NCBI GenBank assembly: GCA_949318235.1
Contig: OX439133.1
Span: 14,671,563 to 14,735,562, forward strand
Reading direction: 5' to 3'
Length of the DNA stretch: 64,000 nucleotides
From: Ecdyonurus torrentis
Taxonomy: Eukaryota; Arthropoda; Insecta; Ephemeroptera; Heptageniidae
Each line of letters starts with the position of its first letter. Within the stretch, counting starts at the first letter, position 1. A program made the position numbers and the translations under genes. The notes beneath the pieces were generated by a model. It made no database searches and was not told the DNA's origin. It saw only the letters and a list, made by a program, of their open reading frames with translations. This document shows positions 25,395 through 38,879 of the stretch, piece by piece.

Positions 25395-25698
25395 TGATGT
25401 TATAGAGGCATAAATATTATTATTATGTATACATAGACGAAAAACTTGTTAAAATTAACATAATGGACATCATGCGCCAAATTTTTTTAATTTAACGCTC
25501 CATGAATCCAAATATCGCACTATACCAAATAGCTTTCAGAGATATAGGATAGGGTTCCATATTTGTCCAAAGTATGCCATATAGTATATATATGTAAATC
25601 AGATCTTATGTGGACGATTTTGGTTTTATCAATTGACATTACTTATACCCCTCCACTTCATAATTTAGTCAAATAAATCACGCACCAAATAAAATAGA

Positions 25699-25729
<31 letters not shown>

Positions 25730-27960
25730 GAAAACAGAAAACAGAAACCATGAAAAATTACATATAATATGAAACATAAACAAAAAATTATTAACTTCAA
25801 TAAATTATACGCGTAAGTAAAATAAGAATTATTAAGCGTGTATATAATATATCATTGAAAAAAACTAATAATGTACAGCAACTACTTGTATTTAATATAT
25901 TTATTGTAATAAATGTCATGTTAAACGCTTGTCATCTATAGATGCAACAATGCAATCTTTTTCTCCCCTCTCTCATCTACATGTACTGTTCAATTGTTAT
26001 CAACATAGTGTATACTTATTATACAAGTGACATTGTTATAGAAAATCATCAAATAAAAATAGAGAGGGGAGATAAGCGTATGGCTTTCAATCGTTTTTGC
26101 CTTTGTTACTTTTGAAAAATTTATAAGATCTCTCTCTCTCTCTCTCTCACCCCCTTTATATTATAAATACGAAAGAATTTTAATCCAACATTCTTTTTCT
26201 TTTTTTTTTAAAAAAAAGGCGATGTATAACATTTTAAACTATAAAGATAAAAAACAAGCAACCCCTATTTATAACTTTTTTTTAATAAGGTATGCTTTGT
26301 TGTTTAAAAGAAGAAAGCGTCTTTAATGCTCGGCGTTATCATTTTTTTTTTATTCCTTAATTGCTTAATAGTACTCTAATTAGTAGATTGGATAAAAGTG
26401 CTTGCTTTTTTTTATTATTTAAAACAGATAGATATTGAAATTTATTTCAACTGTAAATATGAAACACTTTATTATTGCTTTGAAAAATGTTTCTTGCGAA
26501 CTCATTAGTGAGTAACTATCAATCGATATTTTTATACTATAATTTTAACAGTTTACAAATCTTAATTCATTTAATTCGGTTCTCGGTTCGGCCAAATGAG
26601 CATAGCCTTATTAGGATTGCAACCATATTCAATATCAAGTGTAAAGACTATAATAAAATAAATAAAAGTTATTTTTAACATTAAATAAAATAAAATTCTT
26701 TTCTTAATTTAGATATTTTGTATTAAATTAAAAAATATTGCATTTAAAAAATATATTTAAATTTTATTTTAATTATGTAATAAAGTAAAGTAATTTAAAA
26801 TTTATTTCTTTATTTTAATCAAGTATAAAAAAGCATGAGAAAGTTATATATATATAATTTATATAAGATTTAATTTGATTTTATTGAACTGCAAATAAAC
26901 TTAAAGAGGGGTTGAACATTGAGCCTATATATAGATAAAAGACGTATTAAAGAAATAATAAATAAAAAAAGACGCGACGAAAATAACGTTTCAAGAAGTG
27001 TTAAAAATTTTCTTCGCTTGTGTTTTTTTTTTTTTCTTTTTTGCTTTAGGAATGTGTCAGAATATCTTATTGCTAACTCAATAGCTTTTCATTGCTATAG
27101 CTGCGTTTACATTATGTAATATGTAATATATATAGCTGTGTTTCCACTGAATATTGTTTTATAAAATTTATATATAGATTCAGATTAAATCTGTTACGCG
27201 CCTGTAAGTTTTGGAGATAGGCTTTTTGCTATACACAATCTGTTGCGTATTATACGGTGATGCAAAAGAACAACATAATTATAGACTAAACGTATATGTG
27301 TTAACAGTTTAGTGAACATTTAAAATTGCGAGAACCTGCTTTGAAAAACTTGTAAAATTAATCTAAATTTGAATTGTAACCATCAGTTTTGATGTAAATT
27401 AAATGATCTATATAAGTATAGTTAAAGGCCTACAGAGACCCTGGCTTTTTAGAATCTTTTAGGTACAAAATCTTTTTACAAGTTGTTAAAATCTGATGCG
27501 ACTATTCTTTCTAATTTAAATATTAAATTCAAGTTCAATCGTTGTTTGGCCAAATATAAGATACGTATATTTAGATAGGTATAGTACAGAGAAACTCCGC
27601 CCCCAAAACCGGAAACAGCTGGACAGCAACGTAACAACGTCATTCGTTGAGTAATTATATTAAAAATATTTATAATCAAGAATTTTAGTCAACTATAAAT
27701 ATCGCTAAATTATTATTTTACATTATAAAAAGTTATAACAGCTTTTAATTTTTTATCACTTCAACTTACGGTTTAGAAATATTGAATGACTTCAGATTGC
27801 TCGCGCAACTTCATGGAAAAAAGGAACATTTTTTAATAAATTCTCATTTAAATTTGATGAACTCTTAAAAAATTTAAATGCAACGTAAAATAAAAGTTGA
27901 AGAATCGAAGTTTAAGTATACGTACCATTAAATAAGGATCTAAATCATTTTAGAGACGGT
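23235..27960. other. Gene-free AT-rich stretch
   Basis: Contents: a GGGAGG-rich purine patch at 23324-23380, poly-T at 23850-23881, poly-A at 24066-24088, 25368-25394 and 25698-25724, and (CT)n at 26131-26149. A/T-rich sequence makes up the rest. No reading frame stands out and no RNA gene was recognised. Confidence 0.5.
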
Positions 27961-27964
27961 GCAC

Positions 27965-28230
27965 GAAAGCTCTGAAATCACTTGATTAAAATTACAGGTA
28001 TAGGAGCAGCCATTGTTAGGCAACGCAGAGGGGCACGGGGAACAAAGGGGGATATTATTTTCGCGGTATACTTTCTATTTATTAATACACGTATCTTTAG
28101 CCAAATAATGTAAGTAGATAACCTATGTAATCCAGAGAGGATTCCCGCTGAAAAGTACTGGTCAGCTGGAGACATGTATTGCGGGTCAAAATTACATTGA
28201 TCAAATGGGCAACAAAATATAACTTCCAGG
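27965..28230. other. Less AT-rich island, possible minus-strand promoter or first exon
   Basis: This patch has more G/C than its surroundings (CAACGCAGAGGGGCACGGGG, GGATTCCCGCTG). On the minus strand a short frame starts AACAATGGCTGCTCC, giving MAAPIP, with a possible gtaatt donor directly after it. No partner exon could be found. It could equally be an old transposon remnant. Confidence 0.2.
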
Positions 28231-28377
28231 ATAAAATAAAATTAAAGGCAACAGAAAATAGAAAATTGAATAACGATATTCTCTTTGGATTACCTATCTA
28301 TAGAAATACCTAATAGCCAAACAACGATCAGCTGACTTTATACTTCGATTCATGTAAGTTTGTATAGCTGTAATCAG

Positions 28378-28478
28378 CACTTGGCCACATTTTATGGTCA
28401 AAATGACAAACAGGTAGTATCTTGTATGAAGCGGCAATACCTGTTAATGTGATTTTGGCCACCATAAGTGACCAAATA
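28378..28478. repeat. Imperfect inverted repeat, about 100 bp
   Basis: CACTTGGCCAC, TGGTCAAAAT and AACAGGTA pair in order with TACCTGTT, GATTTTGGCCACC and CATAAGTG. It is probably a short MITE. Confidence 0.5.
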
Positions 28479-28654
28479 GCGTGAGACGGTTCTGAAGATA
28501 CGTGAAGTGGAGTATATTGTATATTATTGTATAGTGGAGTATATATTTATATATTTTTTTCTTTCTATTATTAATTTTTTTTCCTATTACGTAGTATTAA
28601 TATTTCCTCTGATCGAAATTTTGAATGTAATTAAATGATTTCATGAATGTTTTT

Positions 28655-28761
28655 CTGTTGGGGTTAGGTGTAAGAGTGGGCCAGACATATTGTCAGGCTT
28701 AAACCTCGCCCTTTCAAAAATTTGTAAATTGTTTTTCCTTGCATTTTTTTGAATAAAGACG

Positions 28762-28793
<32 letters not shown>

Positions 28794-28796
28794 TAT
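28655..28796 (+). mobile_element. Non-LTR retrotransposon 3' end with (ATTT)n tail
   Basis: GGGTTAGGTGTAAGAGTGGG leads into a stem-like GCCAGACATATTGTCAGGC, then a T-rich stretch, AATAAAGACG and (ATTT)n at 28763-28794. The order stem, AATAAA, tetranucleotide tail is typical of 5'-truncated CR1/Jockey-like copies. No coding remnant is seen upstream. Confidence 0.55.
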
Positions 28797-28799
28797 AAG

Positions 28800-30325
28800 G
28801 GGGCGTGGTAAACTTTGATTAAAATTTTTAATTAAAAGTAAAGGAAGAGGCGCACCGGCTAAATACGACATTTAAATTATTTTCATAAATAGTATATGTA
28901 TATAGTATGTATAGTAGTATAAATAGTGGATTAAGCACAACTTCAAAAAAATTAGTGTTGGTAGCCACATATTTAAGAGGCCATACAATGCAATTAGATG
29001 GAGAGTTTAGTTGACTGACGTCAGACTCTATTTATTTAAATACTTATTATATATCCATAATGCCAATAGAAGTCAATTAAAAAAGAATTACTATATAATA
29101 TGTACAAAATTTGGAAAAAAAATATTATTCTTTGCTTGCAGTATAAAATTTTATAGTATATAATCTGTAAAAATATACATAAAAGTTAAGTAAATGTAAA
29201 ATATATTATATATAGAAATAATACAATGATAAAATTATTATTATTATTAAATAATTTATATTAAATTATTATTTTTTTTTTCGTATAAATATTATGATTA
29301 CAACTAGAAGTTGAAAATTTGAAAATGTTAATGCATCATTGCAAAACTAAAGTCTGGCAGTAGTACAACGTGTTAAAATAGTAAACATATATATAGAAGT
29401 GACTGCAGGATAGATAATCAACACATAAAATTATTAATTTAAAATAGTATATGAAGTGTAACATGCACTTCAAGAGTATAGTGCGTATACAATATTATTT
29501 TAAAGCCATAGACCACATAAATCAACATGTGCATTTTAATCAATAAACACGAAATGAGATTTTCAAAACTGATGACAATTTTTACCAGTTTGTTAATGTA
29601 TAGCCCCACCAGAGAACGTGAAAATACTGATTAAGTATGCAATTTGCGTGACTATGTTTATATATATTATATTATAGAACTCGTCTATATATAGGTAATT
29701 GTACTTATTGTATAGTTATCGGCAGTTGTATATATATATATTTTTAATACTTTCCACTAATTTAAGATTTAAGGGCTTTGAAATTTTAGCACCAAAGAGA
29801 TCCATATATATATAAGCAACCATTTTTTTGTAAAAATTTCAAAACTCTCAAATGAGTGGAACGTATATAAAAAAGCAGCAAACACAACTGCTGATGATTG
29901 TGGCAAGCATGCCAATAACTTATATAGTACAATTACCATACGCTATATAGAATATTTGATCCTATAAGTCTCAATTACCTAAATTAACGAATAATGTGCC
30001 ATATAGGAACGAGGACTATATCTCAGAGGCCTTTATATGAAATGTTCTTAAAGACTTGAATTTGCAGAATAAATGTGGCGTTATAACTTTCTTAATAAAA
30101 TCAAAACCTATTATTTAATTTTGGAAATATGATAGTTTTAATTATAACCCTTAAAATCGATAATAATATTAACATAAAAAAATTAAAAAAAAAAAAAAAA
30201 TGTTTGATTTATATATAATTTAAAAATATTAAAACAGCTCAAATGCTTCAAATATTTAAAACCTTCTGCACTCCTGCATAATATGATATTTAAAAAGAAA
30301 ATTTCCAAGTAAAAGAACTAGAAGA
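28800..30325. other. Gene-free AT-rich stretch
   Basis: It includes a diverged copy of foldback family C at about 28960-29075 (ACAATGCAATTAGATGGAGA, AATGCCAATAGAAG). The rest is A/T-rich with TATATA runs. No gene is seen. Confidence 0.5.
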
Positions 30326-31165
<840 letters not shown>

Positions 31166-31270
31166 ATAATGTGTTTCAAGTTAGCAGGGACACCATTTCC
31201 GAACTCGCTGAAACTTTCAGAGGATTTAGTGCTCAATTAGTGCTGATTAGTGCCCGAAGCTTGAAATTTG

Positions 31271-31279
31271 TGCCGGTGC
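31271..31279. repeat. Target-site duplication, left copy
   Basis: TGCCGGTGC, identical to 33850-33858, flanking the nested foldback. Confidence 0.85.
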
Positions 31280-32724
31280 GCGTATTTTTACATGCCCCTT
31301 GATTTCGGCACCTTATACAATTTCTTCGTATTTCATTTGATTTCTGAGTCAAAATTTTTGCTGGAAGTGTGGGTTATATATTATTAAAGTATTGTACATT
31401 AATTATAACTACTATTCTATACATTTTTGAGAGTTATTATTCATTTAAAAGTATAATAAATTTTAATAAATTTGTTCAAACTACCATAAGTGACTTCGCG
31501 CGTTGCGCAACTGATGTTCATGTTTTTTATTGCCACTTTTTTTGAAAATATGATAATGCATGAGTTTCTGAATAAGTTTTGCTTCATTTTGAGTTTGTAT
31601 AGGCATATATATTAAAGTAAAACCATGCTTTCAAGAGTACGAAAGCAAATATTTAATTATGAATGATATGTTACTAGTTTTAATAACTTTTAAATATTAG
31701 TAGTATAAAATATTGTGCGATTAAAATATAGCAACAACAATTAACCTATAGAAAACAGCTCTTAAATTACTGTATGAGAAGAACATCAATCGCTAGGATT
31801 CGAAACAAAAATGAAACAACCAAAAAGATTAAATAGTGCGCAAATAATAATAGCGTTCATAAAAGCAAATAATTAATAAAATATACTAAATAATTTTTGT
31901 TAGAAAGAAGGAAAAAATGGCACCTTTTTTTACCATTATTATATTATAGCCTCTTTTCTTTCTTTCTCTTTCTACTGCAATTTTTTATTATTGTATTGAT
32001 ATGGAATACTAGAAACTGAAAGAAAAAACTATATTATCAAAGTTTAATTAATAAATAAATTAATAAATTACTGTTCTTTCTAAATTGAGGAAATTACAAA
32101 TTAATGAAAATAATTTTGATTATTTTACTACCTTACAAAATCATGATAGAAAAATATAATTTATTGGAATTGTTTACCATTTTTTTAGCCCAAATTAAAA
32201 ACAATATAACGACAAAAAAGAGGTGAATATTTTAGTATTCTATTTTAAGTTCGTAACGTTAACATTTTATAAATTAATTACATTCTGGAAATTTATGGAA
32301 TTTGTTTTTTAATTTTTTAAATTGAAAGTATAAAGATAAAAATATGATTAATAGTGTATTAATTTTAAAAAATCTTGTCATTTTACTGTAAGTTTTCAGT
32401 AATTAATACCTCCATACACTGTTTTTGATCAACAAGGACAACAAAATATCATACAATATTTAAACTAGGCCATTTTTAAAAAAATTTTCCAATAAGTATC
32501 ATAATCAATATTGTGCTTCATTTACTGTTTAATAACAATAATACGAAATTACAAAATATGAATCTTATATTATTGTGCAGCATAATTTTTTTCTCAACTT
32601 TTGCAATGACTTAGCTATAATGGCATAAATACATCAGAAATTACGTATTTAACTATTTTTTGAATATACAGTCAAATACATAAATTATATGAGTATATAT
32701 GATAAAAAAATAAAATATTTCTCG

Positions 32725-32771
<47 letters not shown>

Positions 32772-33849
32772 AAATTTTAGTGCAAACAGAAGATTTTGGG
32801 ACGAACTTGTTTATGTTACAAAATGTGTCTTCGTTCACTAGTTTTACTTTTAAATTATAGACATTTTGAGTATATTAATTTGCATATAAAAATTGTCAAA
32901 ATAAAACACACGGATATAATATTCACCTCTTTTTTGTCGTTAAATTATTTTTAATTTGGGCTAAAAAAATGGTAAACAATTCCAATAAATTATATTTTTC
33001 TATCATGATTTTGTAAGGTATTAAAATAATCAAAATTATTTTCATTAATTTGTAATTTCCTCAATTTAGATCGAAAGAACAGTAATTTATTAATTGGCTT
33101 AAAAAAAACTTTGATAATATAGTTTTTTCTTTCAGTTTCTAGTATATCAATACAATAATAAAAAATTGCAATATAAAGAGAAAGAAAAAAAAGAGGCTAT
33201 AATATGGTATAAAAGGTGCCATTTTTTCCTTCGTCTAAAAAAAATTATTTTGTATATTTTATTAATTATTTGCTCTTATGAACGCTATTATTATTTGCGC
33301 ACTATTTAATCTTTTTGGTTGTTTCATTTTTGTTTCGAATTCTAGCGATTGTTCTTCTCATACAGTAAGAGCTGTTGTCTGTATGTTAATTGTTGTTGCT
33401 ATATTTTAATCGCACAATATTTTAAACTTCTAGTATTTAAAAGTTATTAAAACTAGTAACATATAATTCATAATTAAATATTTGCTTTCATCTCTTGAAT
33501 GCATGGTTTTACTTTAATATATATGCCTATGCAAACTCAAAATGAAGCAAAACTTATTCAGAAACTCATGCATTATCATATTTTCAAAAAAAGTGGCAAT
33601 AAAAAACATGAACATCAGTTGCGCAACGCGCGAAGTCACTTATGGTAGTTTAAACAAATTTATTAAAATTTATTATACTTTTAAATGAATAATAACTCTC
33701 AAAAATGTATAGAATAGTAGTTGTAATTAATGTACAATACTTTAATAATATATAACCCACACTTCCAGCAAAAATTTTGACTCAGAAATCAAATGAAATA
33801 CGAAGAAATTGTATAAGGTGCCGAAATCAAGGGGCATGTAAAAATACGC
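31280..33849. mobile_element. Nested foldback element, 2,570 bp, with 9-bp target-site duplication
   Basis: The tips GCGTATTTTTACATGCCCC and its inverted copy end exactly at 31280 and 33849. Arms of about 950 bp (31280-32231 and about 32919-33849) enclose a spacer of about 690 bp with an A run of about 41 at 32729-32769. The flanks are TGCCGGTGC at 31271-31279 and again at 33850-33858. The mirror position of the host element (38767-38775) has a single copy, the empty site. Nine-base duplications are typical of Mutator-like elements (family knowledge). No transposase is encoded, so it is non-autonomous. Confidence 0.88.
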
Positions 33850-33858
33850 TGCCGGTGC
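33850..33858. repeat. Target-site duplication, right copy
   Basis: TGCCGGTGC follows the right tip of the nested foldback directly. The unoccupied equivalent in the opposite host arm is 38767-38775 on the other strand. Confidence 0.85.
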
Positions 33859-33879
33859 AGGAAAAAAGTTATAGCCAAA

Positions 33880-34150
33880 AAACAAGTGCCCTGCTAACAT
33901 GATATCAAGTTAGCAGGGACATGGCTAAAAAATTATTTGCTGACAATTTACACATAACTAGCATTTAGTGCTCAATTAGTGCTGGTTGTGCACAAAAAAT
34001 TACAACAAAATATTAAAAAATACAAAATTGGGACACTAAAAACTAATTGTCCCTGCCAACTTGAAATCATCTCAGCAGGGACACATTGTAAATTCGCAAA
34101 TAAGTTCATTTCTGCATTGTCAGTATTTAGTGCTCAATTAGTGCTAAAAA
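33880..34150. repeat. Hairpin-bearing monomers with AGTGCTCAATTAGTGCT (left arm)
   Basis: The motif TTAGTGCTCAATTAGTGCT occurs at 31226, 33964 and 34127. Corrected for the nested insertion, the spacing is about 159 and 163 bp. Between them lie GC-rich hairpins: CCCTGCTAAC...GTTAGCAGGG at 33891-33922 and GTCCCTGCCAAC...CAGCAGGGAC near 34050-34083. The mirror set lies at about 38480-38750. Confidence 0.8.
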
Positions 34151-34449
34151 TTCTTAACATTTAAAAAATGAAATATTTTTAAGAAATACACAACATTAAC
34201 AAAAAAAGAAACAGTCAAATGGGGCAAAAAAGGTATACACGGCCTAATAAGAACTAAAATAGGAAAAATTCGAAAATGATACAGAAAATTGTAAAAAATA
34301 TATATAATTGAATTACAAAGAGCAAGACATTTACAATTAACACATTTTAAAAACATGTAAGTTAATAATAAAGTTTAATAATTACTAAAAATAAAATACA
34401 AATCCCCAAAACCAAAAAAAAAAAAAAAAATTAAAAAAAAAAAATTAAT

Positions 34450-36850
34450 CGTAATAAAAAAAAATAGTTACTACTATGCTATCTTTACAAAATGATATAT
34501 GTGCTAAGCTCGAACTAGATAAATGAGAATGAATTTTAGAAAATTATAATGATTTGTATTTGTGCAGATGTTTAAATTCAATTTAACCATAGATGAGATA
34601 TAAAAATTACATGTATTTTTAAATATATAAATGCTAATTAAATCGCTTACAAATATCTAGAAAATGTTAGTGCATAAATAGAATATAATTATCAAAAAAT
34701 AATATTTGCATTATATAATGATTTGAATTTGTGCTGGGTAAAAAACTTAAAAAAAAAATGGAAAAAAATTATAAGAAATAATTATTACTATGCTATCTTT
34801 ACAATATTCAGGAAAATATTAGGTTTAAGCAGGAAAAAGATAAATACGGACGAATTTTAGAAAACCATAATGATTTGAATTTGTGCTGGTGTTTTATATC
34901 CAATTAAAACGTAGATGAGATAACAAAATTATATGTATTTTTTAATATATAAATACTAATTAAATCGCTTATAAATACCTAGAAAATATTAGTGCTTAAA
35001 CAGAATATAATTATCAAAAAAGAATATTTGCATGATATAATGATTTGAATTTGTGCTGGGGACAAAACTTAAAAAAAAAAAAAATAAAAAAAAAGGAAAA
35101 AAAAAATATAAAAATAAATAGTACTATGCTATCTTTACAATATTCAGGAACATATTAGGTCAAAACAGGAAAAAGATAAATACGAACGAATTTTAGAAAA
35201 CCATAATGATTTGAATTTGTGCTGGTGTTTTATATCCAATATAAACGTAGATGAGATAACAAAATTATATGTATTTTTTAATATATAAATACTAATTAAA
35301 GCACTTATAAATATGTAGAAAATAATAGTGCTTAAACAGAATATAATTATCAAAAAAGAATAATTGCATTATATAATGATTTGAATTTGTGCTGGGTAAA
35401 AAGCTTACAAAAAATAAAAATAAAATAAAAAATAAATGGAAAAAAAATTATAAAAATAAATATTACAATGCTATCTTTACATAATTCAGGAAAATATTAG
35501 TGCTAAGCAGGAAAAAGATAAATACGAATAAATTAAAGAAAATTATAATGATTTGAATTTCTGCTGGTATTTAAATTCAATTTACCATAGATGAGAAAAA
35601 AAAATTATATGTATTTTTTAATATATAAATACTAATTAAATCGCTTACAAATATCAAGAAAATGTAAGTGCATAAACAGAATATAATTATCAAAAAAGAA
35701 TATTTGCATTATATAATGATTTGAATTTGTGCTGGGTAAAAAACTTACCAAAAATAAAAAAAAAAAAAAATAAATAAATGGAAAAAAATTTCAAAGCAGG
35801 AAAAAGATATATACGAACGAATTTTAGAAAACCACAATGATTTGAATTTGTGCTGGTGTTTTATATCCAATTAAAACGTAGATGAGATAACAAAATTATA
35901 TGTATTTTTTAATATATAAATACTAATTAAAGCGCTTATAAATATGGAGAAAATATTAGTGCTTTAACGGAATGTAATTATCAAAAGACAATAATTGCAT
36001 TATATAATGATTTGAATTTGTGCTGGGTAAAAAACTTACAAAAAAAAAAACAATAATAATAAATGGAAAAAAAATTATAAAAATATATATTACTATGCTA
36101 TCTTTACATAATTCAGGAAAATATTAGTGCTAATCAGGAAAAAGAAAAATACGAATGAATTATAGAAAATTATAATGATTTAAATTAGTGCTGGTATTTA
36201 AATTCAATTTACCATAGATGAGAAAAAAAATTATTATTTTTTTAATATATTAATACTAATTAAATTGCTTATAAATATCTAGAAAATATTAGTGCTTAAA
36301 CAGAATATAATTATCAAAAAAGAATAATTGCATTATACAATGATTTGCATTTGTGTTTAGTACAAAACTAACAAAAAAAAATTAATAAATGGAAAAAAAA
36401 TTATAAAAATAAATATCACTAAGCTATCTTTACAAAATTCAGGAAAATATTAGTGCTTAGCATGAAAAAGATAAAAGAGAATAAATTTTGAAAATTTTTA
36501 ATTATTTGAATTTATGCTGGGGTTTAAATCAAATTAACAAGTAGAGATAGTAAAATTATAATTTTTTTTTTCAATAGTAAATAATTATTAAATCGCTTAT
36601 AAATATCTAGAAAATATTAGTGCTTAAACAGAATATAATTATCAAAAAAGAATAATTGCATTATATAATGATTTGAATTTGTGCTGGGTACAAAACTTAA
36701 AAAAATAAAAATAAAAAAAAGGAAAAAAAATTATAAAAATAAATAGTACTATGCAATCTTTACAATATTCAGGAAAATATTAGGTCTTAGCATGAAAAAG
36801 ATAAATACGAACGAATTTTAGAAAACCATAACGATTTGAATTTGTGCTGT
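34450..36850 (+). repeat. Tandem array of about 325-bp units, left arm of the FB-like element
   Basis: The block TGATTTGAATTTGTGCTGGG recurs at roughly 34722, 35041, 35379, 35715, 36008, 36346 and 36668. Each unit is a dimer: AAATATTAGTGCT followed by GAATTTGTGCTGG occurs twice per unit, giving a base monomer of about 160 bp. Confidence 0.8.
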
Positions 36851-38165
36851 AATATTTATTTTTTTAAAAAAATTCCATTTATTTTTTAATTTTTTTGATT
36901 TTTTGTAAGTTTTTTACCCAGCACAAATTCAAATCATTATATAATGCAATTATTCTCTTTTGATAATTATATTCTGTTTAAGCACTAATATTTTCTAGAT
37001 ATTTATAAGCGATTTAATTATTATTTATATATTAAAAAATACATATAATTTTTTTTTCTCATCTATGGTAAATTGAATTTAAATACCAGCAGAAATTCAA
37101 ATCATTATAATTTTCTATAATCTATTCGTATTTATCTTTTTCCTGCTTAGCACTAATATTTTCCTGAATTATGTAAAGATAGCATTGTAATATTTATTTT
37201 TATAATTTTTTTCCATTTATTTTTTATTTTTTTTTTTATTTTTTGTAAGCTTTTTACCCAGCACAAATTCAAATCATTATATAATGCAATTATTCTTTTT
37301 TGATAATTATATTCTGTTTAAGCACTAATATTTTCTAGGTATTTATAAGCGATTTAATTAGTATTTATATATTAAAAAATACATATAATTTTGTTATCTG
37401 ATCTACGTTTTAATTGGATTTAAAACACCAGCACAAATTCAAATCATTATGGTTTTCTAAAATTCGTCCGTATTTATCTTTTTCCTGCTAAAACCTAATA
37501 TTTTCCTGAATATTGTAAAGATAGCATAGTTATAATTATTTCTTATAATTTTTTTCCATTTTTTTTTTAAGTTTTTTACCCAGCACAAATTCAAATCATT
37601 GTATAATGCAATTATTCTTTTTTGATAATTATATTCTGTTTAAGCACTAATATTTTCTAGATATTTATAAGCGATTTAATAATTATTTACTATTGAAAAA
37701 AAATTATAATTTTACTATCTCTACTTGTTAATTTGATTTAAACCCCAGCATAAATTCAAATAATTAAAAATTTTCAAAATTTATTCTCTTTTATCTTTTT
37801 CATGCTAAGCACTAATATTTTCCTGAATTTTGTAAAGATAGCTTAGTGATATTTATTTTTATAATTTTTTTTCCATTTATTAATTTTTTTTTTGTTAGTT
37901 TTGTACTAAACACAAATGCAAATCATTGTATAATGCAATTATTCTTTTTTGATAATTATATTCTGTTTAAGCACTGATATTTTCTAGATATTTATAAGCG
38001 ATTTAATTAGTATTTATATATTTAAAAATACATGTAATTTTTATATCTCATCTATGGTTAAATTGAATTTAAACATCTGCACAAATACAAATCATTATAA
38101 TTTTCTAAAATTCATTCTCATTTATCTAGTTTGAGCTTAGCACATATATCATTTTGTAAAGATAG
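36850..38165 (-). repeat. Tandem array of about 325-bp units, right arm, inverted
   Basis: CCCAGCACAAATTCAAATCA recurs at about 36916, 37258 and 37579 and, diverged, near 37908, opposite in orientation to the left arm array. It has about four units against about seven on the left. The orientation switch is sharp, within GTGCTGTAATATTTATTT near 36850. Confidence 0.8.
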
Positions 38166-38879
38166 CATAGTAGTATCTATTTTTTTTATTACGAGTATTT
38201 TTTTTTTTTTTGGTTTTAGGGATTTGTATTTTATTTTTAGTAATTATTAAACTTTATTATTAACTTACATGTTTTTAAAATGTGTTAATTGTAAATGTCT
38301 TGCTCTTTGTAATTCAATTATATATATTTTTTACAATTTTCTGTATCATTTTCGAATTTTTCCTATTTTAGTTCTTATTAGGCCGTGTATACCTTATTTG
38401 CCCTATAGGACTGTTTCTTTTTTTGTTAATTTTGTGTATTTCTCAAAAATATTTCATTTTTTAAATGTTAAGAATTTTTAGCACTAATTGAGCACTAAAT
38501 ACTGACAATGCAGAAATGAACTTATTTGCGAATTTACAATGTGTCCCTGCTGAGATGATTTCAAGTTGGCAGGGACAATTAGTTTTTAGTGTCCCAATTT
38601 TGTATTTTTTAATATTTTGTTGTAATTTTTTGTGCACAACCAGCACTAATTGAGCACTAAATGCTAGTTATGTGTAAATTGTCAGCAAATAATTTTTTAG
38701 CCATGTCCCTGCTAACTTGATATCATGTTAGCAGGGCACTTGTTTTTTGGCTATAACTTTTTTCCTGCACCGGCACAAATTTCAAGCTTCAGGCACTAAT
38801 CAGCACTAATTGAGCACTAAATCCTCTGAAAGTTTCAGCGAGTTCGGAAATGGTGTTCCTGCTAACTTGAAACACATAT

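Larger units (their letters stand above)
31171..38875. mobile_element. Large foldback (FB-like) composite element, 7.7 kb
   Basis: The outermost arms GTGTTTCAAGTTAGCAGG (31171) and CCTGCTAACTTGAAACAC (ending 38875) are inverted, and inversion continues inward through TTCAGCGAGTTCGGAAATGG and its complement. After removing the nested element at 31280-33849, the left arm is about 3.1 kb and the right arm about 2.0 kb, meeting head-to-head near 36850. The arms consist of tandem monomers, as in Drosophila FB/Galileo-type elements (family knowledge). No transposase is seen. The segments 33979-34164 and 38461-38646 are mirror copies with identical translations. Flanks carry a candidate 9-bp ATATAATAT on both sides (31159-31167 and 38876-38884), weak because the area is A/T-rich. 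Confidence 0.8.

Noticed and set aside
27978..28175. 65-codon minus-strand frame beginning in a less AT-rich island
   Set aside because: No family is recognised and no partner exon found; kept only as a low-confidence possible promoter or first exon region.
33979..34356. Opposed 61- and 70-codon frames, repeated at 38269-38646
   Set aside because: They are mirror copies in the arms of the FB-like element; no family match, and they overlap hairpin-bearing monomers.
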